This document shows, one piece after another, positions 11,779 through 22,510 of a stretch of 64,000 nucleotides of DNA. The stretch lies in NCBI GenBank assembly GCA_947650285.1, contig CANTFL010000484.1, forward strand, positions 1-64,000, given 5' to 3'. The translations under genes were made by a program, and so were the position numbers. The stretch comes from Hyaloperonospora brassicae (taxonomy: Eukaryota > Oomycota > Peronosporomycetes > Peronosporales > Peronosporaceae). Position 1 is the stretch's first letter. Every line of letters starts with the position of its first letter. The notes below the pieces were generated by a model. It ran no database searches. It was not told the DNA's origin and saw nothing but the letters and a program-made list of their open reading frames with translations.

Positions 11779-14425
11779 GTGTGTATGTATAGCAGTGCGA
11801 GGAGTATGACTAACAGTCAGGTAACAGGCTGAGGGTTAATTCAAGTGGTGCGCATCTGTAACAGCTCGTGAGCAGTGGCAGCAACAGGTCATTCATTGCT
11901 GTTGGTGACCATTGTGTTGTTTAACGATTAAATGCGTGTGTGATTTGCGGTGATTTAGGGCAGCATTATTGCTTTCAAATGCATCATATGGTATCTTATC
12001 GAGCATTCATCTTTTACAAACTCATACATAATTGCTTTTTGTTTCCTTTTCTAGTTTGATCATGAAAGCCGCAACATAATCCTTGCACCATGTTCATACT
12101 TGAGATGCACAGCGATAATTATAATAAAATAAATATAGTATACATTTATTTATATATTTAATGAAGTTGTCAAAACTGGATTTAAATGTGTATTCGAACG
12201 ACGAGACGGTTTAAAGAGCTACACACTGCACCTCCAAATCAAGTATAAATGCAATGGATCCTCTTGCGTGGCCACTGTATGGAGTGGTGCTGAGCAGCAC
12301 GGTACTTGTCGTGACTTACGGCACTAGAATTAAAGATCTTAACATGTTTTCCAAGTAACTTGGCTGTGCAGCAAATGCAATTTTTCTCTCGTCGGTCGAA
12401 TTTTCATAGCGGCGACATGTTTTACTCTTGTGCCCCGCTTACTTGCACGACCGGAATCTGTAGGTAGCTCTAGGTGGGCAAGGTACGACGGATGAAAAGC
12501 TTAAGTCACGTCGATTGTGGACCCAATAGTCTGAAACACGGCAACGATGTGACACCAAGGCAATCCCATATATTAAAAGTTGAACATGAATAATTCAAAG
12601 CTTTAGTCTCGACACGCCAAAATCTTGCATAGCCTTTCTTTAAGGCAAAAAATCCCCCAGGAGTAGATCGTGACACTTCATAATTGCCCGCATCTTCTTG
12701 TTCTGTATTCCAGAACGCTCGCGCACGAGTAGTCACTGTAAGGTCTTGTGCGGTCCGTTTCTTGATATGATCTTGCCATATACTAAACCTGTTACTAGCT
12801 TCCTTCGCCAGAGCGTTTATTGTCTATAGAGGTGTTGCATCACGAATAACATTGACGAGAATCGTATTGTTATCACTCCCAACAAAATTGGTAGTGCGTC
12901 ATCCAAAGTGTACACGGTGTCATCGGTGGCATGTAATTATCGAAAGGGAGGTTTCTTGTGAACATGTATGTGTTGTAACAATTAATTTCACTCGAAATCG
13001 TGCTGTTCCCATGATCACTAGCATGCACCGGCATATTAGCAAAGACTGTCCATGAAAGTTGGGACGATGTCTTTAAAGAAAGTGGCCGCATCATCTCCGA
13101 AATTTGACCGATTTTCCGTGAGAACCACATTGTAGTCAACCTCTGTCTCTGTGAACTGAATTTCCACACCACGTTTGCAAATTTGAAACCAGAACAGCCA
13201 AAGTTGCGCTTAAAATTACGCAATATGTGTCGCGCAGAATCGAATTTGAATACTCATACCCGTCCTTATCGACTCTTACTTCACGGCCTCTTAAACTTTT
13301 CCACGATCGCACATTACAGCGACTTTCATGAATTTAATTCCAGCGTCGATACACTGAATAAAAAACCACGCAATGTTGTCCTTGTTTTTACGTGAGCAAA
13401 CGCTGATGCGAGCTTGACGTATTGTACGTTATCCTCTCGTCCAATAAGGGGAAATACCACGCCATTATACTTTCCGTGACGAGAATGGGTGCTGTCAAAG
13501 CCAACCAAGAGATATTGAAAGGGTAGCTGTCCACGGAAACTACGAATGTCACAAAAAATCGGAAATATATTGTGTTGATCCACTTTAAGTGCCACAGTAC
13601 CGTTTGGATTGACGCGCTTTCATGTCACCAAGTGTGGGGCAAGGAGTGCTAAAGATAATTTTCATTCTCCTTCCATGTCAATAACCACCGCATCCTTGGA
13701 ACCTACAAATCTTGTTTCGATACAAATGCAGATTAGTTTCATCACAAGCCCGTACTAGCGCCACAATTGAATTGCGCTTAATACCCTTGTCGCCTCGAAC
13801 CACGGCATCGAAAGTTGACAGCAGTTAAATTTGCGGTGCTGATGGTTTGGCGACAGCCATGCATACAATGGAGTGGCTGTCGATAAACGTATAAGCGTAA
13901 AATTCGGTAGAGCCACGGATCCAGCCTCGCTTAGTCACACGTGCCATGCACGGGCATTCATCTTGTGGGCATAAATATTATATGCTTGTGCCACTACTCT
14001 TCTTCACCTTGCACTGTCGATTTTGATTGAAGCAGTGATTTTTATATACGCGGTTGCAGCAACGCCGGATTGAAAGGTTAGTCCATACGTCAGGTCAGGA
14101 GTACCGTGAAAAGCGTTCAATTCGATTGCCGCAGTTCCTCGAGACATCTTGATGTTACGTTTACGCTTTGAGGCTTAAACCTACCAGTCAAAAAACAAAA
14201 TAGTGTGATGCAGTAAACAATCCAATTTTTCTTTAATATTGCTTTTTATTTAGTACTGGCTTCCAAACAATTTGAGATCCGTATGAACAGTCCTCAGGTT
14301 GTTTCCTGCCTGTCAGTCATACTCCTCGCACTGCTATACATACACACAAACATAGCCCGCAATCGTTAAACATCACAACCGTCATTTACAGTAAGAACTG
14401 ACCTGTTGCTGCCACTGCTCACGAA
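11779..14425 (-). mobile_element. MULE-type DNA transposon with inverted repeats
   Basis: A decayed MULE transposase on the minus strand lies between inverted repeats. The block at 11779-11811 is a perfect 33-base inverted match to 14315-14347 (GTGTGTATGTATAGCAGTGC and onward), and similarity continues some 20 bases past it. A second block at 11862-11930 (CTCGTGAGCAGTGGCAGCAA and onward) is an inverted match to about 14360-14425. The two blocks are in opposite relative order at the two ends, which is discussed as a finding. A target-site duplication could not be defined. Confidence 0.75.
12300..14147 (-). pseudogene. MULE transposase (degraded)
   Basis: Starting at the Met at 14147, the frame gives MSRGTAAIELNAFHG, a Cys/His-bearing stretch (CPQDECPCMARVTKRGW), FYAYTFIDSHSIVC, then the DDE part with NPNGTVALKVDQHN, DSTHSRHGKYNGVVFPLIGR and FAHVKTRTTLRGF. 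A later block reads RNFKRNFGCSGFK and GNSTISSEINCYN. Near the C-terminus (about 12560) a SWIM-type zinc finger remnant appears as CSTFNIWDCLG followed by PCFRLL. Stops occur at about 13980, 13828 and 13660, and frame changes separate the blocks, so the protein is not functional. The long inverted repeats around it support a MULE. Confidence 0.75.
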
Positions 14426-14433
14426 CGGTACTG

Positions 14434-14830
14434 TGTCCTAACGGGGTCCCCACGATCACGAGCTAGTCGAGTTCGTGCGACCAGGACTGGGCTCGCATGC
14501 AATGTGCTCACTGCGAGTGGGCACATCGGGGCTTGGGCGAAATTGATAAGTGGACGAACATTGGTAAAAATGGAGCGTTTGCGACCACTGTGTGACAGTT
14601 GTCTATCAAATGGAAAGACTCGTTATCAATCAAGCAGTTTCTTGTCCCATGTTGCAGCTAAGTATAATGTGGCTAACACTATTTATTTATATTTTACTAC
14701 TTAAGTTAAGTATGAGACTGGTTTTGGGACTTTTGTACATTTGCAGTGCTGGAAATGAAATTTGCCTACGATAATACTCACCTTGATGTATTTTCAGATG
14801 AATGACACGTAACGGGGTGAGCCTGTTACA
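14434..14830 (+). repeat. Solo-LTR-like unit, family 2
   Basis: It begins TGTCCTAACGGGG and ends CGTAACGGGGTGAGCCTGTT followed by ACA, matching the TGTAACGGGG...CCCGTTACA termini of the three LTRs at 38, 42.4 and 58 kb. Internal sequence differs from those three, so it is probably a different family with the same ends. No 5-base target duplication is evident (tactg before, tgcgg after). It abuts the right end of the MULE. Confidence 0.5.
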
Positions 14831-15519
14831 TGCGGGCTTACCTCGTTACAACACACTCGTGATCGGCAAAGAAGTGATTATCGCGGGGAACGATGCAACG
14901 ACGTGCAAGGACAACTGGTGGGTATCCGAATATCGGCGCGGCGCAGAGACGCTTGCACTTCGTAGTAGCGGGTTGTTCGGTATAGGATCTATGTGAACGA
15001 AGGGCCATAGCACTGCATCAGGTCGTAAAGAGAGGTAGACGGAATGGGTTTCCAATTGCACGATAAAATAACTCAGCTGACCTACCATTCGTGCTTGAGG
15101 AGCAACAGCCTCAGGCAGCATCAAGAGAAACTGTTGCAAGAAGTCGCAGTGAAGGCTGTGTCAGCTTGATCGAGCTTGCATGTCGATTGATGATGTCTCG
15201 TGTCTATTGACGTTACAAACCAATGACACTTCCGCACGCTTGGACCAAAACCTTCATCTAGTCACGCAATCTACTTCGCAGGTAACGCGATCGCTACCGA
15301 CTACCACGTCTTGTTACGACTACTGCTTTGTCATTTTTAAGTGGTGATTATCCCATAGAGGTAGCGGCTGCATTAGTTTGTCACAACAATCATTATCGTC
15401 ATACACTGCAATTGAAAGCCAAGACAGTTGTGACACAAAAGCGTTTAGTAATGTTAGCACCTTGCGCGAATGCGCGATATCTTAACTAAACCCCTCAGCA
15501 CACGCGTTTATTAATGCTC
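14831..15519. other. Intergenic, no gene recognised
   Basis: The stretch follows the LTR-like unit. I looked for a primer-binding site or gag start after the LTR and saw none. Open frames on both strands near 14800-15140 lack recognisable motifs. Confidence 0.5.
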
Positions 15520-15876
15520 CTACAAAGAGACTCCTCGCCAGAACATACGCCGAGTCCGACGCGGGTGTCCCAAATAACGTTCATATAGTGGTGGAGCTGT
15601 ATCCACACATCGCCCGGCTTTCTTGAGCGCCCCTACCACAAACTTTATAGCGTCTATCACCGGAGTAAAGCGTTCTTCGTTCTCATCGACGCTGGTAGGC
15701 TGTTTACCGTGCAAGGTGATTACTGCTCCATGCAGACCCTTCGGGTGCTTGACGTTGTCTTCGCGAGCGTGAACAGCTGAAGTCGCATCGGAAGTGGCAG
15801 CCGTAGAAGCCACTGGTCCAGCGCTTGCCCCAACGCTGGCTAACGCCGAGAGCAGAAACAAGAGCAACAGGCGCAT
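15520..15876 (-). CDS. Small secreted protein, candidate EER-type effector
   Basis: The 118-residue frame starts at the Met at 15876, chosen because it is followed at once by a textbook signal peptide: MRLLLLFLLSALASVGASA, with likely cleavage after ASA. The open frame extends 38 residues upstream but that part is not leader-like. The mature part (about 99 residues) has a polar, Thr/Ser/Ala-rich start, then at about residues 64-69 the motif DENEER, matching the dEER element that follows RXLR in oomycete host-translocated effectors. No canonical RXLR precedes it; KGLH at about 47-50 is at best a degenerate form. The C-terminal part carries FVVGALKKAGR and ends with an Arg-rich tail. It has one Cys and no membrane segment after the leader. 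Secretion is well supported; effector identity is inference from the leader, EER spacing, small size and its position next to repeat-rich DNA. It is intact as read. Confidence 0.6.
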   Translation of the reverse strand: MRLLLLFLLSALASVGASAGPVASTAATSDATSAVHAREDNVKHPKGLHGAVITLHGKQPTSVDENEERFTPVIDAIKFVVGALKKAGRCVDTAPPLYERYLGHPRRTRRMFWRGVSL

Positions 15877-17399
15877 AATCTTGGGTCGGGCGCGCGACAC
15901 GGACGGGAATGCGTTGTGCGCACGAAATGGAATCGACACCACTAGGTCAGAGGAGCAAGTGGACCGGGGTGTGGTCTGCGGCAGAACCACGTGTTCTGGA
16001 AACGAAATAATTCGAAACTGATGACAAGATTTTAATGCCCTTCCACTATGCTTTTCTCACGGTACCACCTATGTGGTGTTGGTCTCTTGATCGCCACTCG
16101 GGGTAATGCAGCAACGGGCGCAGCTAAAAATTTTTGCAATCCCGTCAGATTTGAAAGCGGACCTGCGGGCATTACTACACTTCAGGTATGTATGAGCGTA
16201 TCGACTGGTCCTCGAGAGTCGCAGTGCACAATACGAAGTACCAGTCGTATGAGGCTGATCGTCCTTCCCGCCGAGAAAGCCTGCCATCCGAAGTCTCCCG
16301 CAGTGTCATGTATACAGTAGTGCCTTGCCCGTCAACTGCAGACGCCATCCTTCTGACGCCAATCAATGTCGCCAAACAGGTATGGACTAAACGAATGTGG
16401 ATTTCATTGGTGTCCATGCGCACCGAATAGCATCCATAGCGGCCGCGCCGCAAGTGCGTAAGTTAGTCCTGATATCGATTCCCACCTGTCAACGTTACGA
16501 TAGGACCATACTTGTACATACGCGTAGCTTTCTGCGTCAGTCAATAATTGCAGAGTGGCAATTGCGAGGTGATTGTAGCGGTGATTGTAAGACACAAGGA
16601 ACAGCATATCGATGAGGTCGTACAACTTTGCCTGGTCATGCACTGACTCATGCACATCGGGTGCGTAATCCAGCAATCGATAGTGTCGCAGTCAGCTGCC
16701 CGGTATGATTCAGTCGTAGCAAAGTCCGGATAAGGCGTCGACGTTTGGCCTTATGGAAGTAGATCGAAGCGGCCTTTGCCATCGCAGTCGCACGCATCGT
16801 CAGTGCACGCTGTTCGTCGCAGCTGCATCGTAGTAGTCGATACATCTGAGCTTCAACAGGCAATTGGCGGAGGTTCATTGGCAAAGAACACGTGGATGTT
16901 GTGCCGCCCCATGGTTTACTAGTGCATTGGTAAGCGAAGTTGATGCCACCACTACCTGATGCAATAGAGGCAGAAGAGCGCCTTGGCGATACGTGCGACC
17001 GCTGTTTATATCGACACTGTTTACAAACACGACGTCAATACGTTTTTGGTGCAAACAAGCACTTGCTATACAATCATGCGAAAAGGAATAGAAGGGAGCA
17101 ATCGTTGGCCAGAAAGGCGCAACACTTACTGAATGAATATACCTCAGTAGCGACAACGCTGTTACAGCATCTTCGCAGCACAGCAGCTCCAGTGCCTGTA
17201 GTGCATACAGTAACTACAAGCGGTTCGTACTGCTGCAGGTGTGAGGGTTCTACCCAAAACAAGGCCTAAACTCACGTACCACACGTAAACTTCGCCTCCG
17301 CCTTTTTCAACCCATCCGCGTTTGGCGCACGTCACATACGAGTTACGACGACCGCCACCGGCACCACGCGACAACGCCAACGCGAGCGACCGACCGACA
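15877..17399. other. Intergenic stretch between the secreted protein and the RPAP1-like gene
   Basis: The 1.5 kb between the two divergent genes has several overlapping open frames of 70-110 codons on both strands (for example 16404-16676 and 16175-16453 on minus, 16940-17269 on plus). None shows a domain, leader or consistent splice-joined frame. A decayed gene is possible but not supported. The last few hundred bases before 17400 must hold the RPAP1-like promoter. Confidence 0.45.
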
Positions 17400-20300
17400 A
17401 TGACATCGAGCATCGACATGGACGCCGAATTGGCGCAGCTCGTGCGCGAACAGGAGCTCTTCCTTCAGCTGCAGAAGCGTCCGTCGGCAACCGTCACACG
17501 GTGTGGCAGTGCGCCCGAGCGAGCATCTGACGGGCACCCGAATCCAGAGCTCGTGGATCCCGCGCCTGGACACGACGCTGGTCAAATGCTGAAGAATGTC
17601 GTGGAGCGCCACGCGACGGTATCAGTGGGTCTTAACGAGCGGTTGGTGCTCCGTGGGTTAAATCCAAAAAACCCACTGGGGTTTCCAAGTGTCGCTCGAC
17701 GGCAGGGGCTAGGGGACAAGAAGGACGATCGTCGTGGTCGTACGAAAACCTCTCGTTTTGGGCGACGACGGCGCGCAGCGCAGCTGCATGCGGACAAAAA
17801 GACGTCTGACACGGAGGAAATGCGCGCAATTGACGCGATGAACCGCGCGCGCGTGCGGGACATGAGCGCGCAGGAGGTGCAGGAAGCGCAGCAAGAGCTC
17901 GTGCAGACGCTGGACGCGCAACTGATTGCCAAATTGCGGAGTCGACGCCAAACTGTGGAAGTCAGAGCGAGCATTCACTCGACCGAACGCGCGCGTGTGT
18001 TGACAGAAGAAGAAGAAAAAGAAGAAGCAGCAGATGGTAAAGATGGAGTAGATGGAAAAGATGGAGGAGATGGAAAATATGGAGACGATGGGGAGGAAGG
18101 CGTGACACGGGAGATGCACACGACGCACATGATGCAACAGCTGGCAGCAGTCAAGACGGATGAGGAGCTCCAGGCGCAAGTCGAGCTCTTGCCACTGGAA
18201 GAGCGTGTGAAGCTCGAATGGACGCAGCGCCAGAGCGGGACGATCAAAGACAGAAGACGGAGTGGACAGCATCAAGCGCGTTGCTTTGCAGACGCGACGC
18301 TCGAGCGCTTTGACTTGGACGGGAATCTGCTCGAAGCGACGGACGCCGAGTTGCCCGTGCATTCCGGTTTGTTCCACCACGGCGACGACCCAGAAGCTGC
18401 GGGGTACACTGTACCGGAGCTGTTGCACCTCGCACGCAGCACTGTGGCGAGCCAGCGCGCCATAGCGCTCCAAGTCGTGGCCAAAATCCTACATCGACGA
18501 CAGTTGCTGGCAAACGCTTCTCTTCCTCTTGTGCCACGAACACTCCCTCGTGACATGGCAATGACGCTTCGAATTGTGCTGGACGACCACAACTATACGG
18601 TGCTAGGTGCTGCTGTGTCTGCCCTTCATGCGTTTGTCGTTCCTGTGGAAACTGACGATTGTCTTCTTGAGAAGCGCTTGTATCCTGAGCTCAAGCATGG
18701 CACCGTTGTACTGCCTCCGAGAGTTCACCTCCACCGCAACGGACATGGCGCTCAAACGAACATCGAGGACTGTGACTCATACGACGCTGAAGAGGTGGTG
18801 TACATTGACACAAGCGAGGCTGACGATGGATCGAGTATCAGCGACGAGGATATCGCGGCTCTGGATCCGGTCCAAGCTCTTCTTAACATGGAATTAGGCA
18901 CGCGGCTATGCTACGTTCTCGATACGATTCAGCTGCCGGATCAGAACGTTACAGAGAAAATGCTGGAAATTTTGACCGCGGTAGCTCTTCATTCTCCGCG
19001 CGCAGCTCACGAACTCAGCTCAAATGCCAGACTATTGAGATTGTTGCAGCAGCAGTACATTGAGAGCGAAGAAGTGTTGACTTTCCAAGAGGGTAACGCA
19101 CGGTCGCTCAGGCTGTCGTTGAAGGCCTTACAGCTAGTGCGAGGCCTTTGTCAGGGACACCGCAGCGTAGCTTCTGCACTTCTAGCGAACGGTGTTATCC
19201 AAAGCACGAAGGGTTTCCTAGCTCTCGAAAACATGTCCACTGATGAGAATGACGAAGAAGCTGTGGCATTGTTCGGTGAGATGCAAGTGGAAAGCCTCCG
19301 CATTTGGCGCACTCTCCTTGGATACGGCCTCGATTTTCACTGTTTTGCGTACTTATTTCCCTTGCTATCGGGTTTTACGTACAGCTGCTCGGGAGCGTCC
19401 AGTGCACGGAACTCGGCTCTCTTTGCTGCGCTGGAAGCCTTCTGTGGGCTCGGGGCTGTGCATGAGGCGCAGCACTATTTTAATCAACTGGGCTTTTTCT
19501 TGAGCGCTGCAAAGGACGTATTTGTTCGAAGTGTTCGTTCATCGTCTGTACTAAAAGACCACACGGCTCTAGTCCTGCTTTCGACGGTGCTGAGGTTCCT
19601 GTCAGCTGCCAGCACTCATGCTGTCAAGTACAACTTGGAGACCAGCGGGCTCATGGAGGTGTTGAAGCTTGTTCAGTCACATGAGGTAACACGAAATCTG
19701 CTGCCTCGGCTGCACGAAACGGTCGCAAAGCGAGATCTGCTACTGGCTATCGTTCGTTTTCATGGACAGATGGTTGCCAACGGCTTATTGCCCGACGACG
19801 TGGATGATGGTGAGATTGCGCAGACATTTTTGCGTGAAGTGAAGGCGCCTTTGCTTGCTGCAGCGACTTGCGCTGTCGCGTCATCGTCGTCCAGATTCAG
19901 CTTTGCTTCGATTCAAGCGTGCGAGCTCACTTTACTATCAGGTGATCTCATTGCTGCTGGTGAGAACGTCATTGCAAACTCAGATGTAGAGTTCGTGCAA
20001 AACGTGTACCGCCAGGCCTTGATCCTTATGGAGCGCGTAGGTCGCGGGGGAGAACACTTGATTGCGCGTTTGTTCGCCCAAGTGTTGTTTCACAAGCGTG
20101 TGCTTCTGTTGCTTGGAGTCTTCTATGAAGAAGCTGATGCAGCACGTATGAGTCATGTGCTAGTTCCCATTTATCAGGCGTTGGTGAACGTGACGCACGA
20201 ACAAGAGGAGCACCATGCTCATATTTTTGCCGGTGCGTCGACGACCAAAAGGCTCTCGCATCATATGCGGCTGCCCCAGAAGGAGCAGACGTTTACTCAT

Positions 20301-21383
20301 AGTAATCTACCGCTACCAAACTTCTGGATGCTGTGTCCTTTGTCACGGATCGAGTACTGTGGCAGTGGAGAAAGCAGTCGAGGGAGTGACGTAAATCCTA
20401 CGAGAGCGCAGAGTGACGAAGTGAAGCTGGTTCTTAGTGCAACGTGTCGTTATGTATTTGAGCTCGAGCGACTGGCGCCACAGATGACGTTTATCGCTCC
20501 CATTGCCAAATTGCAACCGGAAGACAAGCTGTTTCACTTGCTTCACGTCTTCTTCGCTGGCAGCGACGTCCTCTTCGACAATCACGTGGACACAGCGCTA
20601 CGTCAACTACTTCCTACACTCGTTCAGCCAATTCTGCGCCCACTAGGGGACTCGCGAGGCCTCTACAAAGGCATCCTTCGGAATCTCAAGCGCATCGAAA
20701 GCCTCGAGTCGGGGAAGGTGGACGAACCGTCAATGAGTCAACGCGCTGTTTCCTTTACGTCCGATGAGCTGCAAGTGATGACTTTCGTGGAGAAGCTGAT
20801 GTGCGAATTCACAACCACGTCGTATGGCAACTCGCATTTTGCACATTGTGTGACACTGCTATTGGCACGCGATTTCCCCCTAGAACTGCGAAGGTTTGTC
20901 TGGCAAGAGCTGCATGAGTCCCATTTGCTGCATACGCTGGCGCCTTTTGAAACATGCAGCTCAGAGCTGTTCATGCGGTGCACCCGAGGTGGCGCAACGC
21001 TTGCCGCCGATGCCAAGATGCTGCAGCTCATGCAACAGGTGGTGTGCAAGAACCAGGTGTCCCCTGCTCGGGGCGCTTTTGCTTACTCGCTTGCTATCCA
21101 CCATCTTTTCGTCTACCTGTTCGAAGAGAGAGGCGACGGCGCACTTACTTTTGCGCGTCAGCATGTTGCGCAGATACTTATTGCTGAAGCATCTCTAGCC
21201 ATTTGGGGCCATCTTTTGAGCTACGACGCATCAATGAACTCGTCGATGCTTACCAGTGAATACGGACATCCGCTGCCTGAGCGTGTGGCGAAGATTCAGA
21301 CACAAGCCGCGCTTTCGTCGGACCAGCTGTCAGCGTTTGAGACGATTGTATCAGGACTGAAAAGCGCAAGCACCATGGAATGA
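17400..21383 (+). CDS. RPAP1: RNA polymerase II-associated protein 1 (RPAP1)-like
   Basis: An intron-free frame of 1327 residues. The start at 17400 (MTSSIDMDAELAQL) is preferred over an in-frame ATG at 17322 because the extra 26 residues look like leader DNA. Near residues 75-100 is GLNPKNPLGFPSVARR, the hallmark of the RPAP1 N-terminal domain; near residues 305-365 is FDLDGNLLEATDAELPVHSG followed by HHGDDPEAAGYTVPELLHLA, the RPAP1 C-type domain that precedes a long helical-repeat region. RPAP1 and its plant homologue MINIYO act in assembly and nuclear import of RNA polymerase II. A short Gly-rich repeat (GKDGVDGKDGGDGKYGDDG, about residue 215) and a Glu-rich stretch lie between the two domains. 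Its stop is 41 bases from the stop of the convergent dioxygenase gene. Length is close to that of animal and plant homologues. Confidence 0.9.
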   Translation: MTSSIDMDAELAQLVREQELFLQLQKRPSATVTRCGSAPERASDGHPNPELVDPAPGHDAGQMLKNVVERHATVSVGLNERLVLRGLNPKNPLGFPSVARRQGLGDKKDDRRGRTKTSRFGRRRRAAQLHADKKTSDTEEMRAIDAMNRARVRDMSAQEVQEAQQELVQTLDAQLIAKLRSRRQTVEVRASIHSTERARVLTEEEEKEEAADGKDGVDGKDGGDGKYGDDGEEGVTREMHTTHMMQQLAAVKTDEELQAQVELLPLEERVKLEWTQRQSGTIKDRRRSGQHQARCFADATLERFDLDGNLLEATDAELPVHSGLFHHGDDPEAAGYTVPELLHLARSTVASQRAIALQVVAKILHRRQLLANASLPLVPRTLPRDMAMTLRIVLDDHNYTVLGAAVSALHAFVVPVETDDCLLEKRLYPELKHGTVVLPPRVHLHRNGHGAQTNIEDCDSYDAEEVVYIDTSEADDGSSISDEDIAALDPVQALLNMELGTRLCYVLDTIQLPDQNVTEKMLEILTAVALHSPRAAHELSSNARLLRLLQQQYIESEEVLTFQEGNARSLRLSLKALQLVRGLCQGHRSVASALLANGVIQSTKGFLALENMSTDENDEEAVALFGEMQVESLRIWRTLLGYGLDFHCFAYLFPLLSGFTYSCSGASSARNSALFAALEAFCGLGAVHEAQHYFNQLGFFLSAAKDVFVRSVRSSSVLKDHTALVLLSTVLRFLSAASTHAVKYNLETSGLMEVLKLVQSHEVTRNLLPRLHETVAKRDLLLAIVRFHGQMVANGLLPDDVDDGEIAQTFLREVKAPLLAAATCAVASSSSRFSFASIQACELTLLSGDLIAAGENVIANSDVEFVQNVYRQALILMERVGRGGEHLIARLFAQVLFHKRVLLLLGVFYEEADAARMSHVLVPIYQALVNVTHEQEEHHAHIFAGASTTKRLSHHMRLPQKEQTFTHSNLPLPNFWMLCPLSRIEYCGSGESSRGSDVNPTRAQSDEVKLVLSATCRYVFELERLAPQMTFIAPIAKLQPEDKLFHLLHVFFAGSDVLFDNHVDTALRQLLPTLVQPILRPLGDSRGLYKGILRNLKRIESLESGKVDEPSMSQRAVSFTSDELQVMTFVEKLMCEFTTTSYGNSHFAHCVTLLLARDFPLELRRFVWQELHESHLLHTLAPFETCSSELFMRCTRGGATLAADAKMLQLMQQVVCKNQVSPARGAFAYSLAIHHLFVYLFEERGDGALTFARQHVAQILIAEASLAIWGHLLSYDASMNSSMLTSEYGHPLPERVAKIQTQAALSSDQLSAFETIVSGLKSASTME

Positions 21384-21424
21384 ACAAGGTATGAGACGCA
21401 TGCAAAGCTTACCAGCATTAGCAT

Positions 21425-22317
21425 TCAGACCACCGTTGGCGTGATCCTCTTCCTCTTCTTTGTTAGGACAGCTGAGTTCGGGGTTGCTTCTCGTGCTGCG
21501 TGCCTCGCGTATTTGAAATAGAGCAGAGGGCGCACAGTGTCTTGACTCGCGTTTGCCAACCCACGGTGCCATACGCGATAGTCCATGATGATAGGCGTCC
21601 CCGCATCAACACACGCTGTGGCACTTGGCAAGTGTGCGTAACCTTCGAAAGCCGTCCCAAGAGCTCCGTTGTCATGAAGGTGTGACCTGATCTTCATCTC
21701 GGTGCCTCCAGTCTGATGCGTGATGGCTACGAGCGGCACGAATACGTTGAGACGATTGACTGTACACAGCAGTGAAACACACCACACGCGGTTGTCAATG
21801 TACATGCACCTATCCACCTCAGCAGCTACTGTGTCATCTCACCAGGTTCTTGGACGTGCTGGTTCCGGTGAACGCCATCCAAGTGCCAGTTCTGATCGAC
21901 ATCTCCCGGTCGCGAGAGCACACAGCCAATGTACTCGAGCTGGAATCCATCAGGTGCAAAGATCTCCTTGAGCGCCGCTTGCCAAATTGAAGTCATGGCG
22001 TCTAATTGACTCATGTCCACGGAACGTATGGTCGCGACTGGTCCGCTTTTCGAACAATGAGTATGGGAAGCTGACGTGCTCAATTGCATGTCAACCCGAC
22101 CTCCTTGTCGCACGTAGAAACCCGAAAGACGCTCGGAATGTTCACACAGGTTCAAGTCAAGCTCCTGGTCGGCAGCTTCGGTCAGAAAGTCTTTATATCG
22201 ACGAAGCACCTGAGTTCGTACACATTCCACAAGGGACGGAGAGACTTTAGACGTCGCTCCAGACAGAACGACGAACCCGTCGCTGTGGACTTTCTGAGCG
22301 ACGTTAGTGGCACTCAT
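21425..22317 (-). CDS. Phytanoyl-CoA dioxygenase (PhyH) family 2-oxoglutarate/Fe(II) oxygenase
   Basis: Two exons, 22317-21843 and 21759-21425, joined over an 83-base GT-AG intron (21842-21760), give 269 residues in frame. The start MSATNVAQKVHSDGFVVLSG is typical of the family, where the first helix leads into DGFVVL. Exon 1 ends with QNWHLDGVHRNQH, supplying the HxD iron ligands; exon 2 supplies VNRLNVFVPL, the distal His in DYRVWHRGLANAS, and RPLLYFKYAR, whose Arg would bind 2-oxoglutarate. All three iron ligands are present, so an active dioxygenase is expected; the substrate is not deducible. The C-terminus is basic (TKKRKRI), possibly a nuclear signal. It is tail-to-tail with the RPAP1-like gene, and the PX gene lies upstream on the same strand with its stop 193 bases before this start. 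Confidence 0.85.
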
Positions 22318-22467
22318 CAAAGGCAAAAGTTGTAGTATACTAAAAGGCTCAGCCTTTGCTAAGTTTCGCGTGTATCGAAATGATCGTTTCGCTCTCGCGC
22401 TGCACAGTGCTGTACAATGCAGGATAAGAGCAGCCGTATACCGTATACTGTAAGACCTGGTCGTCTT

Positions 22468-22496
22468 CGACCGACCGACCGACCGACCGACCGACC
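22468..22496. repeat. (CCGA)n microsatellite
   Basis: Seven tandem CGAC units in the 193-base gap between the PX gene stop and the dioxygenase start, so it sits in the likely promoter or 5' UTR of the dioxygenase gene. Confidence 0.9.
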
Positions 22497-22510
22497 TTGA
22501 AGCACGTCCG

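Noticed and set aside
16404..16676. A gene on the minus strand upstream of RPAP1
   Set aside because: Three overlapping frames are open, none has recognisable motifs and no splice set joins them; composition alone is not enough.
17709..18473. A 254-codon minus-strand frame with a poly-Phe run
   Set aside because: It is the antisense shadow of the RPAP1-like gene; the Phe run comes from the GAAGAA codons of its Glu-rich stretch.
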